Shown: positions 44,856 to 54,480 of the stretch, piece after piece
How the letters are laid out: the number at the start of each line of letters is the position of its first letter
Numbering within the stretch: position 1 is the stretch's first letter
NCBI RefSeq assembly: GCF_000420465.1
Contig: NZ_ATUZ01000011.1
Location: forward strand, 248,001 to 312,000
Reading direction: 5' to 3'
Source of the DNA: Desulfovibrio desulfuricans DSM 642
Lineage (GTDB): Bacteria > Desulfobacterota > Desulfovibrionia > Desulfovibrionales > Desulfovibrionaceae
Length of the DNA stretch: 64,000 bases
Made by a program: the position numbers and the translations under genes
The notes under the pieces: model-generated
Databases searched by the model: none
Seen by the model: only the letters and a program-made list of their open reading frames with translations
What the model was told of the DNA's origin: nothing

Positions 44856-45455
44856 ATGGCTCCTGAACGTAAAACGGCCACGGGCCCGCAGCGCAAACGC
44901 AATGCCGCAGAAACCAGAAACCGTCTTTTGCAGGCGGCGCGAAGGCTCTTTGCCAAAGCCAACTACGGCAACGTCGGGATACGGGAAATCGGCGCGGCGG
45001 CAGGGGTAAACCCGGCACTCATCAGCCGCTATTTTGGCTCAAAAAGGAATCTTTTTCTTGAAGTGGCGTCCATTCTGAATTCAGAAGGCATTGAGGCCCT
45101 GCCTGATGTGCCGCCCATGGAAAAAACCAGTATGGCCATGGGCAGCATTCTTTCTGGCGGAGCGCAGAGTGCATGGGCCACAGATTTTCGCATCACGGCC
45201 CTTTCTGCACTGGATCCCAATGTTTCGGACGTGATGGCAAAAACGTACGACAACATCCGTCAGCAGATCATGGCGGTGCTGCCCGGTGAACAGGCTGCAA
45301 CACGGGCAGAACTGATACTGGCGCAGATCATGGGGGCGTCAATGGTCGTTAATCTGCTGCGGGGAGCGGATTCGCCCAGGATCGACATTGAGTACATGAA
45401 TAAATTTTATGCAAAGCAACTGGCGGAACTGTTCGCGTGCGAACCCGCTGACTGA
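44856..45455 (+). CDS. TetR-family transcriptional regulator
   Basis: 199 aa. N-terminal HTH AAETRNRLLQAARRLFAKANYGNVGIREIGAAAGVNPALISRYFGSKRNLFLEV is a clear TetR_N domain; the C-terminal helical ligand-binding part is not recognisable. An AGGGGA ribosome site precedes it. It probably controls itself and the divergent OmpV-like porin through the palindrome between them. Confidence 0.93.
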   Translation: MAPERKTATGPQRKRNAAETRNRLLQAARRLFAKANYGNVGIREIGAAAGVNPALISRYFGSKRNLFLEVASILNSEGIEALPDVPPMEKTSMAMGSILSGGAQSAWATDFRITALSALDPNVSDVMAKTYDNIRQQIMAVLPGEQAATRAELILAQIMGASMVVNLLRGADSPRIDIEYMNKFYAKQLAELFACEPAD

Positions 45456-45508
45456 AGCTGCGCCAGCTCCGCGATTTTTGATCGGGCGGTGATGCGGCAA
45501 CTTGAAGC

Positions 45509-45976
45509 TTAATAGCGCCCGTCGTGGAAGCCTCGTTCTGCGGCGGCGCGTTCGGCAGCATCGGCCAGGGGTGCGGGTACAATGGCCTTGCCAATGGGGC
45601 AGAGGGCCAGCGCCGCCAGTTTGACGTGCTGCCACGCAAAAGGAATGCCGATTATGGTCACCGCGCACATGACGGCAGAAACCAGATGCCCCAGGGCAAT
45701 CCACACGCCAGCCAGCAAAAGCCATATGATGTTGCCCACCGTGCCCCACGGGCCGGTGCCCACATCCTGCCTGCCGGTGAGCACATCGCGCGCAACGGGC
45801 ATTTTGCCAAAGGGAAAAAAGGCGAAATTGCCCATGACAAAGCATGCCCTGCCCCAGGGAATGCCCACGATGGAAATAAAGCAGAGCACTCCGTATATCC
45901 ACCACACAAGGCCCATGAGAATGCCGCCGCACAAAAACCAGATGGCGTTTCCAAGGCAACTTATGGCGCTGGTCAT
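45509..45976 (-). CDS. yccF: YccF-family inner-membrane protein
   Basis: 155 aa from the ATG at 45976 (CAGGAGG upstream). Two copies of the YccF repeat: LGNAIWFLCGGILMGLVWWIYGVLCFISIVGIPWGRACFVMGNFAFFPFG and VGNIIWLLLAGVWIALGHLVSAVMCAVTIIGIPFAWQHVKLAALALCPIG. Four or so TM segments. Function unknown. Confidence 0.92.
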   Translation of the reverse strand: MTSAISCLGNAIWFLCGGILMGLVWWIYGVLCFISIVGIPWGRACFVMGNFAFFPFGKMPVARDVLTGRQDVGTGPWGTVGNIIWLLLAGVWIALGHLVSAVMCAVTIIGIPFAWQHVKLAALALCPIGKAIVPAPLADAAERAAAERGFHDGRY

Positions 45977-46069
45977 GATATCCTCCTGAAGTGGGCCGTG
46001 CGGTATACTTGCGACCATTGACGGCTGATTATGTCAACGCAATGCGAAAAAGAAAAGCAGTTTGAAACG

Positions 46070-46106
46070 AAAGGGCCGCCCGTTGATGCCGGGCGGCCCT
46101 TTATAA
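46070..46106 (-). terminator. Terminator downstream of purM
   Basis: Perfect 13-bp stem AAAGGGCCGCCCG / CGGGCGGCCCTTT, 38 bases past the purM stop on the minus strand. Confidence 0.85.
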
Positions 46107-46139
46107 TCTGGGCTAGAGCAGATAAATAATGGTCATGCT

Positions 46140-47198
<1,059 letters not shown>

Positions 47199-47341
47199 CC
47201 GTTGCCTCCTTTGAATCTGCGCTACATACCACAGGTTCTTCCAAACCCCAAGCGACTTTTTGAGGCCCTGCCCGCGAGTTTTTTCATAGACCGGCCCGCC
47301 CGCCACTGTTAGAATAAAGCCGGAGGGGTAAGGAGCGTGCC

Positions 47342-48451
47342 ATGCGTAGATATGCCGGATTGTATGTTTTCTGCGCCGTACTGACGTTCGTTTGTTCCGG
47401 CGCGTCCCTTGCTGCGGATGGCGCTGCGGAATACCGCGCGCCTGTCTCAGGTGTGAAGCTTGGTCCAGTGCAGGCGATTCCGCCTGCTCAGGCTGAGCCG
47501 CCCGCTGCGCCAGACCAGCCCTCTGTAGAGAAACCAGCTGCGGCACAACTGCCTGGCCCGCAGCCAGGCCAACAAGCGGCTGGGCCGTCACCCGCTTTGC
47601 AGTCTGCCGCTCCCGGTCAGCCGACCCCTTGGCCCAGTGCAGGGGGCATGGCTCCCTATTCCTCTTTTGGTTCCCTGCCGGGGCCAGCGGAGGCTCCTGC
47701 CCCCGCTCCTGCTCCCTCTGCGGCTTCTGTGCCAAATCCTGCGGCCGTGCCGCCACCAGCGCCTGTCCCCGGCTTTGCCCCCGAGTATGCGCCAGGTTAT
47801 GGGCCTGGCTATGCGCCTTATCCTGCGCCCGCACCTGGCTGGCAGGGACAGGGCGGCAACGTTGTTTCAGGCACAGGGCAGCTCCAGGGTGAAAATTTCA
47901 ACGACAGGGGCATCGCGACACAGTATCGCGATCCGCAAACTGGCGACATAATCACCTCTGTAGTACCGCCCGCTCCCCCGGAACAGCAGAATTACGGCAC
48001 CTTTTTTGTGGCTCCGCAGATTTATCCCGATGGCAACCACTGGGGGCCCAATCCGTATGGCCCCATGCCCAAACCCGGTGGCCCTGTGTGGCCGGGGCAG
48101 CAGAACATGCCTTCGGTCATCTGGCAGCCCGCGCCGCAGCCAGACCATAACAGGCCTCGCCATGACGACAGGCGGCATGATGACAGGCGTTATGACGATC
48201 GGCGCTACGACGACCGACAGTATGATAACCGACGGTATGATGACAGGCCGCACGATGGCCGTTACGATGGCCCGCGCCGCGAGCAGCATGATCCGCGCGA
48301 TGGTGGCTACAGCGGCCCCAGCAGGCCCCGCGACAACAGCCATGACCAGCGGGGAGACGACAGGTATAACCCGCGCCCCGACAGTCAGGGCGATTCACAG
48401 TATGACCCGCGCGGCGCCGACAGGGGCCGTGATGGAAGGGAGAGGCGTTGA
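47342..48451 (+). CDS. Secreted Pro-rich protein with DDRRY pentapeptide repeats
   Basis: 369 aa. Signal peptide (RYAGLYVFCAVLTFVCSGASLAA), a long Pro/Ala/Gln/Gly-rich region (about 30-185), a short conserved-looking block (GTGQLQGENFNDRGIATQYRDPQTGDIITSVVP, about 178-212), and a C-terminal tail of DDRRY/H-type repeats from about 275. Very hydrophilic and probably disordered in the envelope. GGAGGGGTAAGGAG upstream. It ends 2 bases before the radical SAM gene, so the two may be co-transcribed. Confidence 0.65.
   Translation: MRRYAGLYVFCAVLTFVCSGASLAADGAAEYRAPVSGVKLGPVQAIPPAQAEPPAAPDQPSVEKPAAAQLPGPQPGQQAAGPSPALQSAAPGQPTPWPSAGGMAPYSSFGSLPGPAEAPAPAPAPSAASVPNPAAVPPPAPVPGFAPEYAPGYGPGYAPYPAPAPGWQGQGGNVVSGTGQLQGENFNDRGIATQYRDPQTGDIITSVVPPAPPEQQNYGTFFVAPQIYPDGNHWGPNPYGPMPKPGGPVWPGQQNMPSVIWQPAPQPDHNRPRHDDRRHDDRRYDDRRYDDRQYDNRRYDDRPHDGRYDGPRREQHDPRDGGYSGPSRPRDNSHDQRGDDRYNPRPDSQGDSQYDPRGADRGRDGRERR
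48164..48260 (+). repeat. 15-base degenerate tandem repeats encoding DDRRY units
   Basis: About six to seven imperfect 15-base units (GACGACAGGCGGCAT-like) inside the Pro-rich protein gene. Copy number may vary between strains. Confidence 0.65.
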
Positions 48452-48453
48452 GC

Positions 48454-49458
48454 ATGCTTGCCGCGCTTTGGGATTCTCAGCCTGACGGCACTGTTGTGTG
48501 TCGCCTGTGCGCTCACCGTTGCCGCCTGCGGAAAGGGGCCAAGGGCATTTGCGGGGTGCGCGTCAACATGCGGGGGGAACTGGTTTCTCTGGTCAGCAGG
48601 GTTGTTACCGCTGCTGCCATGGATCCCATTGAAAAAAAACCTCTTTACCATTTTTTGCCCGGAAGCAAGATTTTTTCTGTCGGCAGCGCCGGGTGCAACT
48701 TTTCCTGCCATTTCTGCCAGAACAACAACATAGCCCATGTGCCGGAAAGTGGCATTGTGCCCGGCAAGCGCGCTGCGCCAGAAGACCTGTTGGCCCACGC
48801 TCTGGCCAACCGCGCCCAGACCCTGGCCTTTACCTACAACGAGCCTACGGTCTTTTTTGAGCTGCTGTACGAGACAGCGGGCATGGCGGCCAAAAAGGGT
48901 ATGCGCAGTGTGCTTGTGACCAACGGCTATATGTCCAAGGATTGCCTGACGGCCCTCAGCCGGTGCATCTGCGCCGCCAATGTGGATCTGAAGTCGTTCA
49001 GCGAGGTCTTTTACCGCAAATATTGCGGCGGGCATCTTCAGCCTGTGCTGGAAAATCTGAAGGCCATCAAAAAGCTTGGCTGGTGGCTTGAGGTCACAAC
49101 CCTGGTTATTCCCGGTCTTAACGACGGGCAGGCGGAGATGGAAGCGCTGGCAGCCTTTATTCGTGACGAGCTGGGGCCGGATACGCCGTGGCATGTGACG
49201 GGGTTTCACGGCGCGCACCTGATGATCGACCATCCGGACACATCGCTGGCAACACTTGAGGCCTGTTGGCGCATCGGGCGCGAGGCCGGTCTGAATTATG
49301 TTTATATAGGAAACACGCGCAGCCCTCTGGGCAGCAATACGTTTTGCCCGGAGTGCAATGCGCTGGTTATTGAACGGAACGGATACGACACGCGGGTGCA
49401 GGGTGCAGAAGGCAAGTGCCCCAAGTGCGGCGTGCAGATCCCGGGAGTCTGGAAATAA
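48454..49458 (+). CDS. amrS: AmmeMemoRadiSam-type radical SAM enzyme (PflA-like)
   Basis: 334 aa from the ATG at 48454 (GGGAGAGG upstream). N-terminal Cys cluster CRLCAHRCRLRKGAKGICGVR, the radical SAM motif GCNFSCHFCQN (CxxxCxxC), and a C-terminal zinc-like CPEC...CPKC. This matches the AmmeMemoRadiSam radical SAM family, whose partners (AMMECR1 and Memo proteins) are not seen here. It uses a 4Fe-4S cluster to split SAM; substrate unknown. The next gene starts within its stop codon (TAATG). Confidence 0.85.
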   Translation: MLAALWDSQPDGTVVCRLCAHRCRLRKGAKGICGVRVNMRGELVSLVSRVVTAAAMDPIEKKPLYHFLPGSKIFSVGSAGCNFSCHFCQNNNIAHVPESGIVPGKRAAPEDLLAHALANRAQTLAFTYNEPTVFFELLYETAGMAAKKGMRSVLVTNGYMSKDCLTALSRCICAANVDLKSFSEVFYRKYCGGHLQPVLENLKAIKKLGWWLEVTTLVIPGLNDGQAEMEALAAFIRDELGPDTPWHVTGFHGAHLMIDHPDTSLATLEACWRIGREAGLNYVYIGNTRSPLGSNTFCPECNALVIERNGYDTRVQGAEGKCPKCGVQIPGVWK

Positions 49459-49961
49459 TGATTCTTGTGTATACAGGTGACGGCAAAGGAAAAACCAGCG
49501 CCTGCGTGGGGCAGACCGTGCGCGCGCTCGGGCAGAATATGGCTGTGGCCTTTGGGCAGTTTATGAAGCGCGATGGGCAGGCGGGCGAGCAGTGCATGCT
49601 TGCCAAACTGTTGGGCGAGCGCTTTTTTGCCGGAGGGCTGGGCTTTTTGCGTACCGATGCAGAGCGCCCCGCGCACCGTGAGGCCGCCCTAAGGGTGCTC
49701 GGTTGGGCGCGTGGGCAGCTCGAGCAGGCAGACATGCTGGTTCTGGATGAAACCCTGTATGCCCTGAGCGCCGGGATTCTTGAACAGCAGGAACTGGAAG
49801 AGCTTATGGCGCTGGCTCGCGCCAGAGATTGTCACCTTGTGCTGTCTGGCCGCAGCGTGCCGGAGTGGCTGGTGGATGCGGCAGACCTTGTGACCTCCAT
49901 GACCGAAATCAAGCACCCCTGGCGTACGGGAGTCAAGGCCGCGCCGGGCATAGAGTTTTAG
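49458..49961 (+). CDS. cobO: Corrinoid adenosyltransferase, CobO/BtuR type
   Basis: 167 aa from the ATG at 49458. P-loop VYTGDGKGKTSACVGQTVRALGQ at the N-terminus, FGQFMKRD, MLVLDETLYALSAGIL and LVLSGRSVPEWLVDAADLVTSMTEIKHPW. Transfers the adenosyl group of ATP to cob(I)alamin, finishing the coenzyme. Complements the corrinoid operon at the left end of the window. Overlaps the stop of the radical SAM gene by one base. Confidence 0.93.
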   Translation: MILVYTGDGKGKTSACVGQTVRALGQNMAVAFGQFMKRDGQAGEQCMLAKLLGERFFAGGLGFLRTDAERPAHREAALRVLGWARGQLEQADMLVLDETLYALSAGILEQQELEELMALARARDCHLVLSGRSVPEWLVDAADLVTSMTEIKHPWRTGVKAAPGIEF

Positions 49962-50019
49962 CCGCAGAGACAAGCGCTTCAACGGTTATTGTTCAGTATT
50001 TGCAAAGGAACTTGGGTAT

Positions 50020-50535
50020 ATGTCTGTATTGACCATCTATGTGGCCGGGTCTTTCAAACACAAGCACGGAGTGCGCCTTTTGGGGCGCGAACTGCGGAAT
50101 ATGGGCTGCCGCATGCTGGACTGGACAGACAAAGCCGTGCCGCCGTCAGGACTGACCCCCGCCGAACGGCGCATCTGGATGGACACCGACCGTGACGGCG
50201 GCGAGGTCTACGCCTTTTGCCACAATGCCTGCCTGACAGCGGACATGGTCATCTATTACGGCGCGTCAGGCCAGGATGCCGGGGTGGAAGTGGGGCTGGC
50301 CGCCGGGGCTGGAGTTCCTGTGCTGGGGATTCGCGGCCCGCTGGAAGGGCCGGGCCTGATGCTGCACGGGGCTGTCAGCGGTTGGGTTGACAGCGTGGAA
50401 GAAGCCCTGGACGTTGTGGTTGCCTTGCTGGCTTACGCCGATGGCGACTGGAAAAATTTTGAGGCCGAGCCGAACCCGGTTTTGCGCCGCATGGGTGCGA
50501 AGCTGCGGGAGCGGGGGAACTGGCTCTCTGCCTGA
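50020..50535 (+). CDS. Nucleoside 2-deoxyribosyltransferase-like protein
   Basis: 171 aa. TIYVAGSFKHKHGVRLLGRELRNMGCRMLDW at the N-terminus and MVIYYGASGQDAGVEVGLAAGAGVPVLGIRG in the middle follow the NDT-fold pattern (A-G-S/P..., then a Glu before G-x-A-x-x-x-G-x-P). Real transferases exchange bases on deoxyribosides; many relatives have unknown substrates. Followed by a strong terminator. Confidence 0.65.
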   Translation: MSVLTIYVAGSFKHKHGVRLLGRELRNMGCRMLDWTDKAVPPSGLTPAERRIWMDTDRDGGEVYAFCHNACLTADMVIYYGASGQDAGVEVGLAAGAGVPVLGIRGPLEGPGLMLHGAVSGWVDSVEEALDVVVALLAYADGDWKNFEAEPNPVLRRMGAKLRERGNWLSA

Positions 50536-50596
50536 CGCTGTAGTCTGGTTTTGGTAAAGGCTTCCCCACATCTGAAACCCGCCTTGTGCAAATATG

Positions 50597-50645
50597 AAGC
50601 CGCCTCCACTGCAGAGATTCCTGCAGTGGAGGCGGCTTTTTCATT
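50597..50645. terminator. Bidirectional terminator
   Basis: Perfect 18-bp stem AAGCCGCCTCCACTGCAG / CTGCAGTGGAGGCGGCTT with AGATTC loop, between two converging genes. Confidence 0.95.
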
Positions 50646-50667
50646 TATGCTAGGTATGTTGCGTTAG

Positions 50668-51360
50668 CTACGGCAACTCGCGCGACTCCACATCGCCTGA
50701 ACCACCAGGGCTGTTTGCGCCGCTGGAAACCGGAGTGCTGCTTGGGCTGCCAGAGGGTTCCATGCTGCCGTCCATCGGGCTCACGCCTGTGGCGTGTTCT
50801 GGCTGCATGTTATCAAGCTGGCCCGCCTTTTGGGGCAACATGAGGTAGCTTGTTACGCCTGTTACTCCACCAACACCTCGCGCGGCCTGGATGGCGAGCT
50901 GCTTTTCCGTATCATCCCTCACTACGCCAAGCAGCACCACACGCCCGGAGTTCACCTCCGTATCTATGCGGGTGGAAGAGAGCCCTTTGGTGGAAATAAG
51001 GTCTTTGCGCAGCTTGGTGGCCAGCACAAAGTTGCTGGAGTCGCTGGTGGCGGGGGTGAACCAGTGGGTCGTGACCGAGCGGGGTTTGTAGCGGTTGGCT
51101 ATGGTCACAGCCTTGCCCTGCATGGTGTCGGGTATTTCACCCACAAGGAAGACATGCCCGTAAAAACTGTATACCGCAACAGACCAGCCGCCAGAGAAGC
51201 TTTCGTCCAGCAGGGCCGTCTTGATTTTGGCAGAGAGTTCCTTGTCGTCCGACATGGTGCCCATCAGGCGCTGGTCGTCATAGATGGAGTAGCCGGTGTA
51301 TGCGCAGCCGTTCAGCAGCGTGACGCAAAACAGCAGCAGTAGAAGCGCCAGTCGTTTCAT
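50668..51360 (-). CDS. BON-domain lipoprotein
   Basis: 230 aa from the ATG at 51360 (CAGGAGG upstream). Lipoprotein signal MKRLALLLLLFCVTLLNGC with Cys19. Two BON domains follow: KELSAKIKTALLDESFSGGWSVAVYSFYGHVFLVGEI, and LATKLRKDLISTKGLSSTRIDTEVNSGRVVLLGVV. The C-terminal ~45 residues are Ser/Pro/Gly-rich. Architecture like DolP/YraP, an outer-membrane lipoprotein that binds anionic phospholipid. Confidence 0.9.
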   Translation of the reverse strand: MKRLALLLLLFCVTLLNGCAYTGYSIYDDQRLMGTMSDDKELSAKIKTALLDESFSGGWSVAVYSFYGHVFLVGEIPDTMQGKAVTIANRYKPRSVTTHWFTPATSDSSNFVLATKLRKDLISTKGLSSTRIDTEVNSGRVVLLGVVRDDTEKQLAIQAARGVGGVTGVTSYLMLPQKAGQLDNMQPEHATGVSPMDGSMEPSGSPSSTPVSSGANSPGGSGDVESRELP

Positions 51361-51466
51361 GGAATCCTCCTGAAACCCGCGTTGCGGGCGAAGCGTCTTA
51401 ACGTAGTCGATCAACTCGCCTTTGCGGGCGTGCCATGGAGGCTGCCTGCAAAAGGAGCGGAGTTTT

Positions 51467-52717
51467 TTATTCTTTTTCGCGGCGGATACGCGCGCCAACG
51501 GCGTTCAGCTTGTGCTCGATGCTCTCATAGCCACGGTCGAGGTGGTAGATGCGCCGCACTTCGGTAACGCCCTTGGCCGAAAGACCTGCCAGAACCAGCG
51601 AGGCGCTGGCACGGAGGTCGGAGGCCATCACCGGCGCGCCGGTGAGCTTCTGCACGCCGCGCACCATGGCCGTGTGGCCGGAAACCTTGATCTGCGCGCC
51701 CATGCGCATGAGTTCAAGCACGTGCATGAAGCGGTTTTCAAAAATGCTTTCTTCCACAACGCTGGCCCCTTCGGCAAGGCACATGAGCGCCATGAGCTGG
51801 GCTTGCATGTCTGTGGGAAAGCCGGGGTAGGGCTGGGTTTTCACATCAGTGCCGCGCAGGGGGCCAGCGCAACGCGCCAGAACTCCCTCGGGGGTGTTGG
51901 TGATCTCCATGCCCATGCTGCGCAGCTTGAGAATGACGGCTTCAAGGTCTTTGAAAGGGCAGTTGCGCAGCATCAGCTCGCCGCCGGTAATGCCCGCAGC
52001 CACGAGGAAGGTTCCCGCCTCGATGCGGTCGGGCATAACGGGGTATTCTCCATCGTGCAAGGAGGTAACGCCCTGAATGCGGATGACAGACGTGCCGTGC
52101 CCTTCGATTTTTGCGCCGCAGGCCCGCAAAAAGTTCGCCAGGTCAACAATTTCTGGCTCGCGGGCGGCGTTTTCGAGCATGGTTTCGCCATCTGCCAGAG
52201 CTGCGGCCATGAGCAGGTTTTCCGTGCCGCCCACGGTGGGCATGTCAAAAGAAATGTGTGCGCCCTTGAGCTGGCGGCAGCGGCCAATGATATAACCTTC
52301 CTCAAGCTGAAAGCTGGCGCCCATCTGCTCCAGACCCTTGAGGTGCTGGTCTACGGGGCGCGCGCCAATGGCGCAGCCGCCGGGCAGGGCCACGCGCGCC
52401 TGACCTATTCGGGCCAGCAGCGGCCCAAGGCACAGAACAGAAGCGCGCATGGTACGCACCAGGTCATATGGAGCTTCCGGCAGTAAATTGCCGGGCTGCA
52501 CCTGTACCCGATGATCGTTGTATTCGCAGGTGCAGCCCAACATGTTCAGGAGCTTGATGGTGGTATGTATATCGCGCAGGTTGGGCACATTGGTGATGGT
52601 GACCGGCTCTGACAGCAGAATGCAGGCAAAAAGAATGGGCAAGGCCGCATTTTTGGAGCCGCTGACCTCAATGCCGCCAGTAAGCGGAACGCCGCCTTCA
52701 ATAACCAGTTTGTCCAT
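51467..52717 (-). CDS. murA: UDP-N-acetylglucosamine 1-carboxyvinyltransferase
   Basis: 416 aa. [31 protein letters not shown] with the active-site Lys22, and [16 protein letters not shown] with the catalytic Cys115 (same numbering as E. coli), so it should be fosfomycin-sensitive in principle. Catalyses the first committed step of peptidoglycan synthesis. C-terminal [23 protein letters not shown] is typical. Confidence 0.98.
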   Translation of the reverse strand: MDKLVIEGGVPLTGGIEVSGSKNAALPILFACILLSEPVTITNVPNLRDIHTTIKLLNMLGCTCEYNDHRVQVQPGNLLPEAPYDLVRTMRASVLCLGPLLARIGQARVALPGGCAIGARPVDQHLKGLEQMGASFQLEEGYIIGRCRQLKGAHISFDMPTVGGTENLLMAAALADGETMLENAAREPEIVDLANFLRACGAKIEGHGTSVIRIQGVTSLHDGEYPVMPDRIEAGTFLVAAGITGGELMLRNCPFKDLEAVILKLRSMGMEITNTPEGVLARCAGPLRGTDVKTQPYPGFPTDMQAQLMALMCLAEGASVVEESIFENRFMHVLELMRMGAQIKVSGHTAMVRGVQKLTGAPVMASDLRASASLVLAGLSAKGVTEVRRIYHLDRGYESIEHKLNAVGARIRREKE

Positions 52718-52906
52718 GGAGTGTCCCCGAAAAAATGTTTGACGCCTGACGTGCCGGAAGCGCCTGAATCACAGATGTGATATCCATGGCTTGCGAGGCG
52801 GGCAAATGGCCTGGCTGGCGGGTATGTTGCCGCCAAGCCAAGCAGCGGATGCAAGTGTAGTTACTTTTCTAGATAAAATCCAGATGAAGCTATGTGGAAA
52901 AAATGC

Positions 52907-52935
52907 TTGCCAAACTAAAATAACCTGCTTATAAG
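52907..52935 (+). promoter_or_regulatory. Promoter of tRNA-His
   Basis: TTGCCA (52907-52912), 17-base spacer, TATAAG (52930-52935), 13 bases before the mature tRNA. Confidence 0.85.
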
Positions 52936-52947
52936 AATTTTCCCGTG

Positions 52948-53023
52948 GCGGAAGTAGCTCAGTAGGTAGAGCACCTGGTTGTGGCCCAGGTGGCCGTGGG
53001 TTCAAGTCCCATCTTTCGCCCCA
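52948..53023 (+). tRNA. tRNA-His (anticodon GTG)
   Basis: Acceptor GCGGAAG pairs with CTTTCGC (one G-U), anticodon loop TTGTGGC between CCTGG and CCAGG gives GTG, and CCA is encoded. The extra G at 52947 opposite discriminator C is the G-1 identity base of tRNA-His. Confidence 0.97.
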
Positions 53024-53030
53024 CAACTTT

Positions 53031-53059
53031 CCCGCGCCGCAACGGCGCGGGTTTTTTTT
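53031..53059 (+). terminator. Terminator between tRNA-His and tRNA-Pro
   Basis: Perfect 9-bp stem CCCGCGCCG / CGGCGCGGG, loop CAA, followed by eight Ts that end exactly one base before tRNA-Pro. Confidence 0.9.
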
Positions 53060-53136
53060 CGGAGCGTGGCGCAGCCTGGTAGCGCACCTGCTTTGGGAGC
53101 AGGGGGTCGAAGGTTCGAATCCTTTCGCTCCGACCA
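53060..53136 (+). tRNA. tRNA-Pro (anticodon TGG)
   Basis: 77 nt. Acceptor CGGAGCG pairs with CGCTCCG, anticodon loop TTTGGGA between CCTGC and GCAGG gives TGG, T-loop is GTTCGAATC, and ACCA is encoded. It borders the prophage region. Confidence 0.97.
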
Positions 53137-53144
53137 AATATATC

Positions 53145-53178
53145 AAGGGTTTATGGTGAATAGCCATAAACCCTTTTT
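53145..53178 (+). terminator. Terminator after tRNA-Pro
   Basis: 12-bp perfect stem AAGGGTTTATGG / CCATAAACCCTT followed by TTTTG. Confidence 0.9.
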
Positions 53179-53184
53179 TGTTTA

Positions 53185-53204
53185 GGGTACACGCAAGGAT
53201 ACAC
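53185..53204. repeat. Short direct repeats near tRNA-Pro, possible integrase arm sites
   Basis: GGGTACAC (53185-53192) and GGATACAC (53197-53204), 12 bases apart, about 50 bases from the tRNA 3' end. Position and form fit arm-type sites of a tyrosine integrase; no integrase gene is visible here. Confidence 0.4.
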
Positions 53205-53565
53205 AGGATATAAAATTTTGTTGGTCGATAAAAAATAAAGTCATTTAAATTAGCTAGTTGTGGAATTTACTCTTTGTCGCAGTCTGCAATAGAAATGCGG
53301 CGTGTTGCAACTAAGTGCAATCCTTGCAAAAGACAGTTTTTGCCTTTGCCCTTTGCCAGCCAACTACTCCGGGCCACCTTGCGGTGGTCTCTTTTTTGCG
53401 AAAATTTGATCGGAAAAGGCCGAAGGTTTGGCGCGGATGAGTTCGTTTTTCGGCAGAAAATTTTTTGCTGGAATCTTGGGTGAAGAATATGGCGATGAAT
53501 CACCAAAAGGTAGGCAGTGGATCCTAGCGGTAGGAAAAGAGGGCCAGAGGAAGGCCGGAGATATG

Positions 53566-53593
53566 AAAAAAGGCGGGTTTTCCCGCCTTTTTT
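53566..53593 (-). terminator. Terminator of prophage late operon
   Basis: AAAAAAGGCGGG / CCCGCCTTTTTT with TTTT loop; symmetric, 30 bases beyond the methyltransferase stop. Confidence 0.9.
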
Positions 53594-53622
53594 GTGTTTT
53601 TTATAGTGTGATTGCTGTTTTT

Positions 53623-54480
53623 TTAGGGCATGGGAGCAACGGGCAGGCCTTCTGCCTGAAGGATGCAAGCCCCGATGGCGTAGGCCTGTTGGGGGGTGAT
53701 GGCGTTGCCCAGCGCCTTGAGGCGCGGGATCCATGCTTTTGCCGTAGTGGTGTCTACTCTGCCGAGCAGGTGGGGCCGTGCGCCAGACTTGTGCCCATCG
53801 GCAGCGTCCAGCCCTGGGGCGCTCCCATCATCCACTCGACAAATGACGGGTTGAGAAAATGCTTCGGTAGCCGAATCTTTTCGCGATCGGTCAAACCGTA
53901 GGCCAGCCCAAACAAATATGTTGCCAGATTGGTTGTGGTCGCCCATGTACTTCCCGATCTCAGATAGTACAGGTGCCCTGCCAGCAGACCGTGAACTGTG
54001 GGGGTAGGCAACAATGAAAACCCTTTCCCGATGGTGCGGCGCACCGCAGGATCCCGCGCCCAGCACTTCCCACTCCGCATCATACCCGAGCGTGGCCAGA
54101 TCTTTGAGGACGCCCTCAATGCCGAGGGAGAGCAGGCCCGGTACGTTTTCCGCGATGATGTAGCGCGGGCGCGTTTCGTCAATGATTCTTTTGTATTCAT
54201 GCCAAAGCCCACTTCTGGAGGTTGAGGTTATGCCGGCGCGCTGGCCGGCGAGGCTTACGTCCTGGCAGGGGAAGCCTCCGCACAGGACATCAACATGGGG
54301 CAACTGCACCCCGGACAGGGTGCGCACGTCGTCAAAAATGGGGAGGCCGGGCCAGTGCCTGCGCAGGATAGACTGACAGAATCCTTCAACCTCGCAGAAG
54401 TAGCAGTGTTGGAATCCGGCCCAGTGCAGACCGAGGTCGCACAGGCCAGCGCCTGAAAACAGACTGCCTACCGTGAGCAT
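53623..54480 (-). CDS. Prophage DNA (cytosine-5) methyltransferase
   Basis: 285 aa from the ATG at 54480. C5-MTase motifs in order: I VGSLFSGAGLCDLGLHWAGF, IV VLCGGFPCQDVSLAG with the catalytic Cys, VI IAENVPGLL, VIII GAPHHRERVFIVAYP, X ALGNAITPQQAYAIG. The region between VIII and X (target recognition) is short (about 85 aa), so it probably recognises a simple site. The start codon lies inside the 3' end of the com-like gene (13-base overlap). There is no restriction partner, so it is an orphan phage enzyme, likely to protect phage DNA from host restriction. Confidence 0.93.
   Translation of the reverse strand: MLTVGSLFSGAGLCDLGLHWAGFQHCYFCEVEGFCQSILRRHWPGLPIFDDVRTLSGVQLPHVDVLCGGFPCQDVSLAGQRAGITSTSRSGLWHEYKRIIDETRPRYIIAENVPGLLSLGIEGVLKDLATLGYDAEWEVLGAGSCGAPHHRERVFIVAYPHSSRSAGRAPVLSEIGKYMGDHNQSGNIFVWAGLRFDRSRKDSATEAFSQPVICRVDDGSAPGLDAADGHKSGARPHLLGRVDTTTAKAWIPRLKALGNAITPQQAYAIGACILQAEGLPVAPMP

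Larger units (their letters stand above)
53137..53622. other. tRNA / prophage junction region
   Basis: 486 bases, AT-richer than the host DNA, without a supported gene. It holds the tRNA-Pro terminator (53145-53178), two short GG(G/A)TACAC repeats (53185-53204), a GGCCACC-TTGC-GGTGGTC hairpin followed by TCTTTTTT near 53372-53398, and the phage late terminator at 53566-53593. Probably contains the attachment site, but the second att copy would lie outside the window. Confidence 0.5.

Noticed and set aside
48164-48260. CRISPR-like array
   Set aside because: The repeats are 15 bases, in frame and contiguous without spacers, so they encode a peptide repeat.
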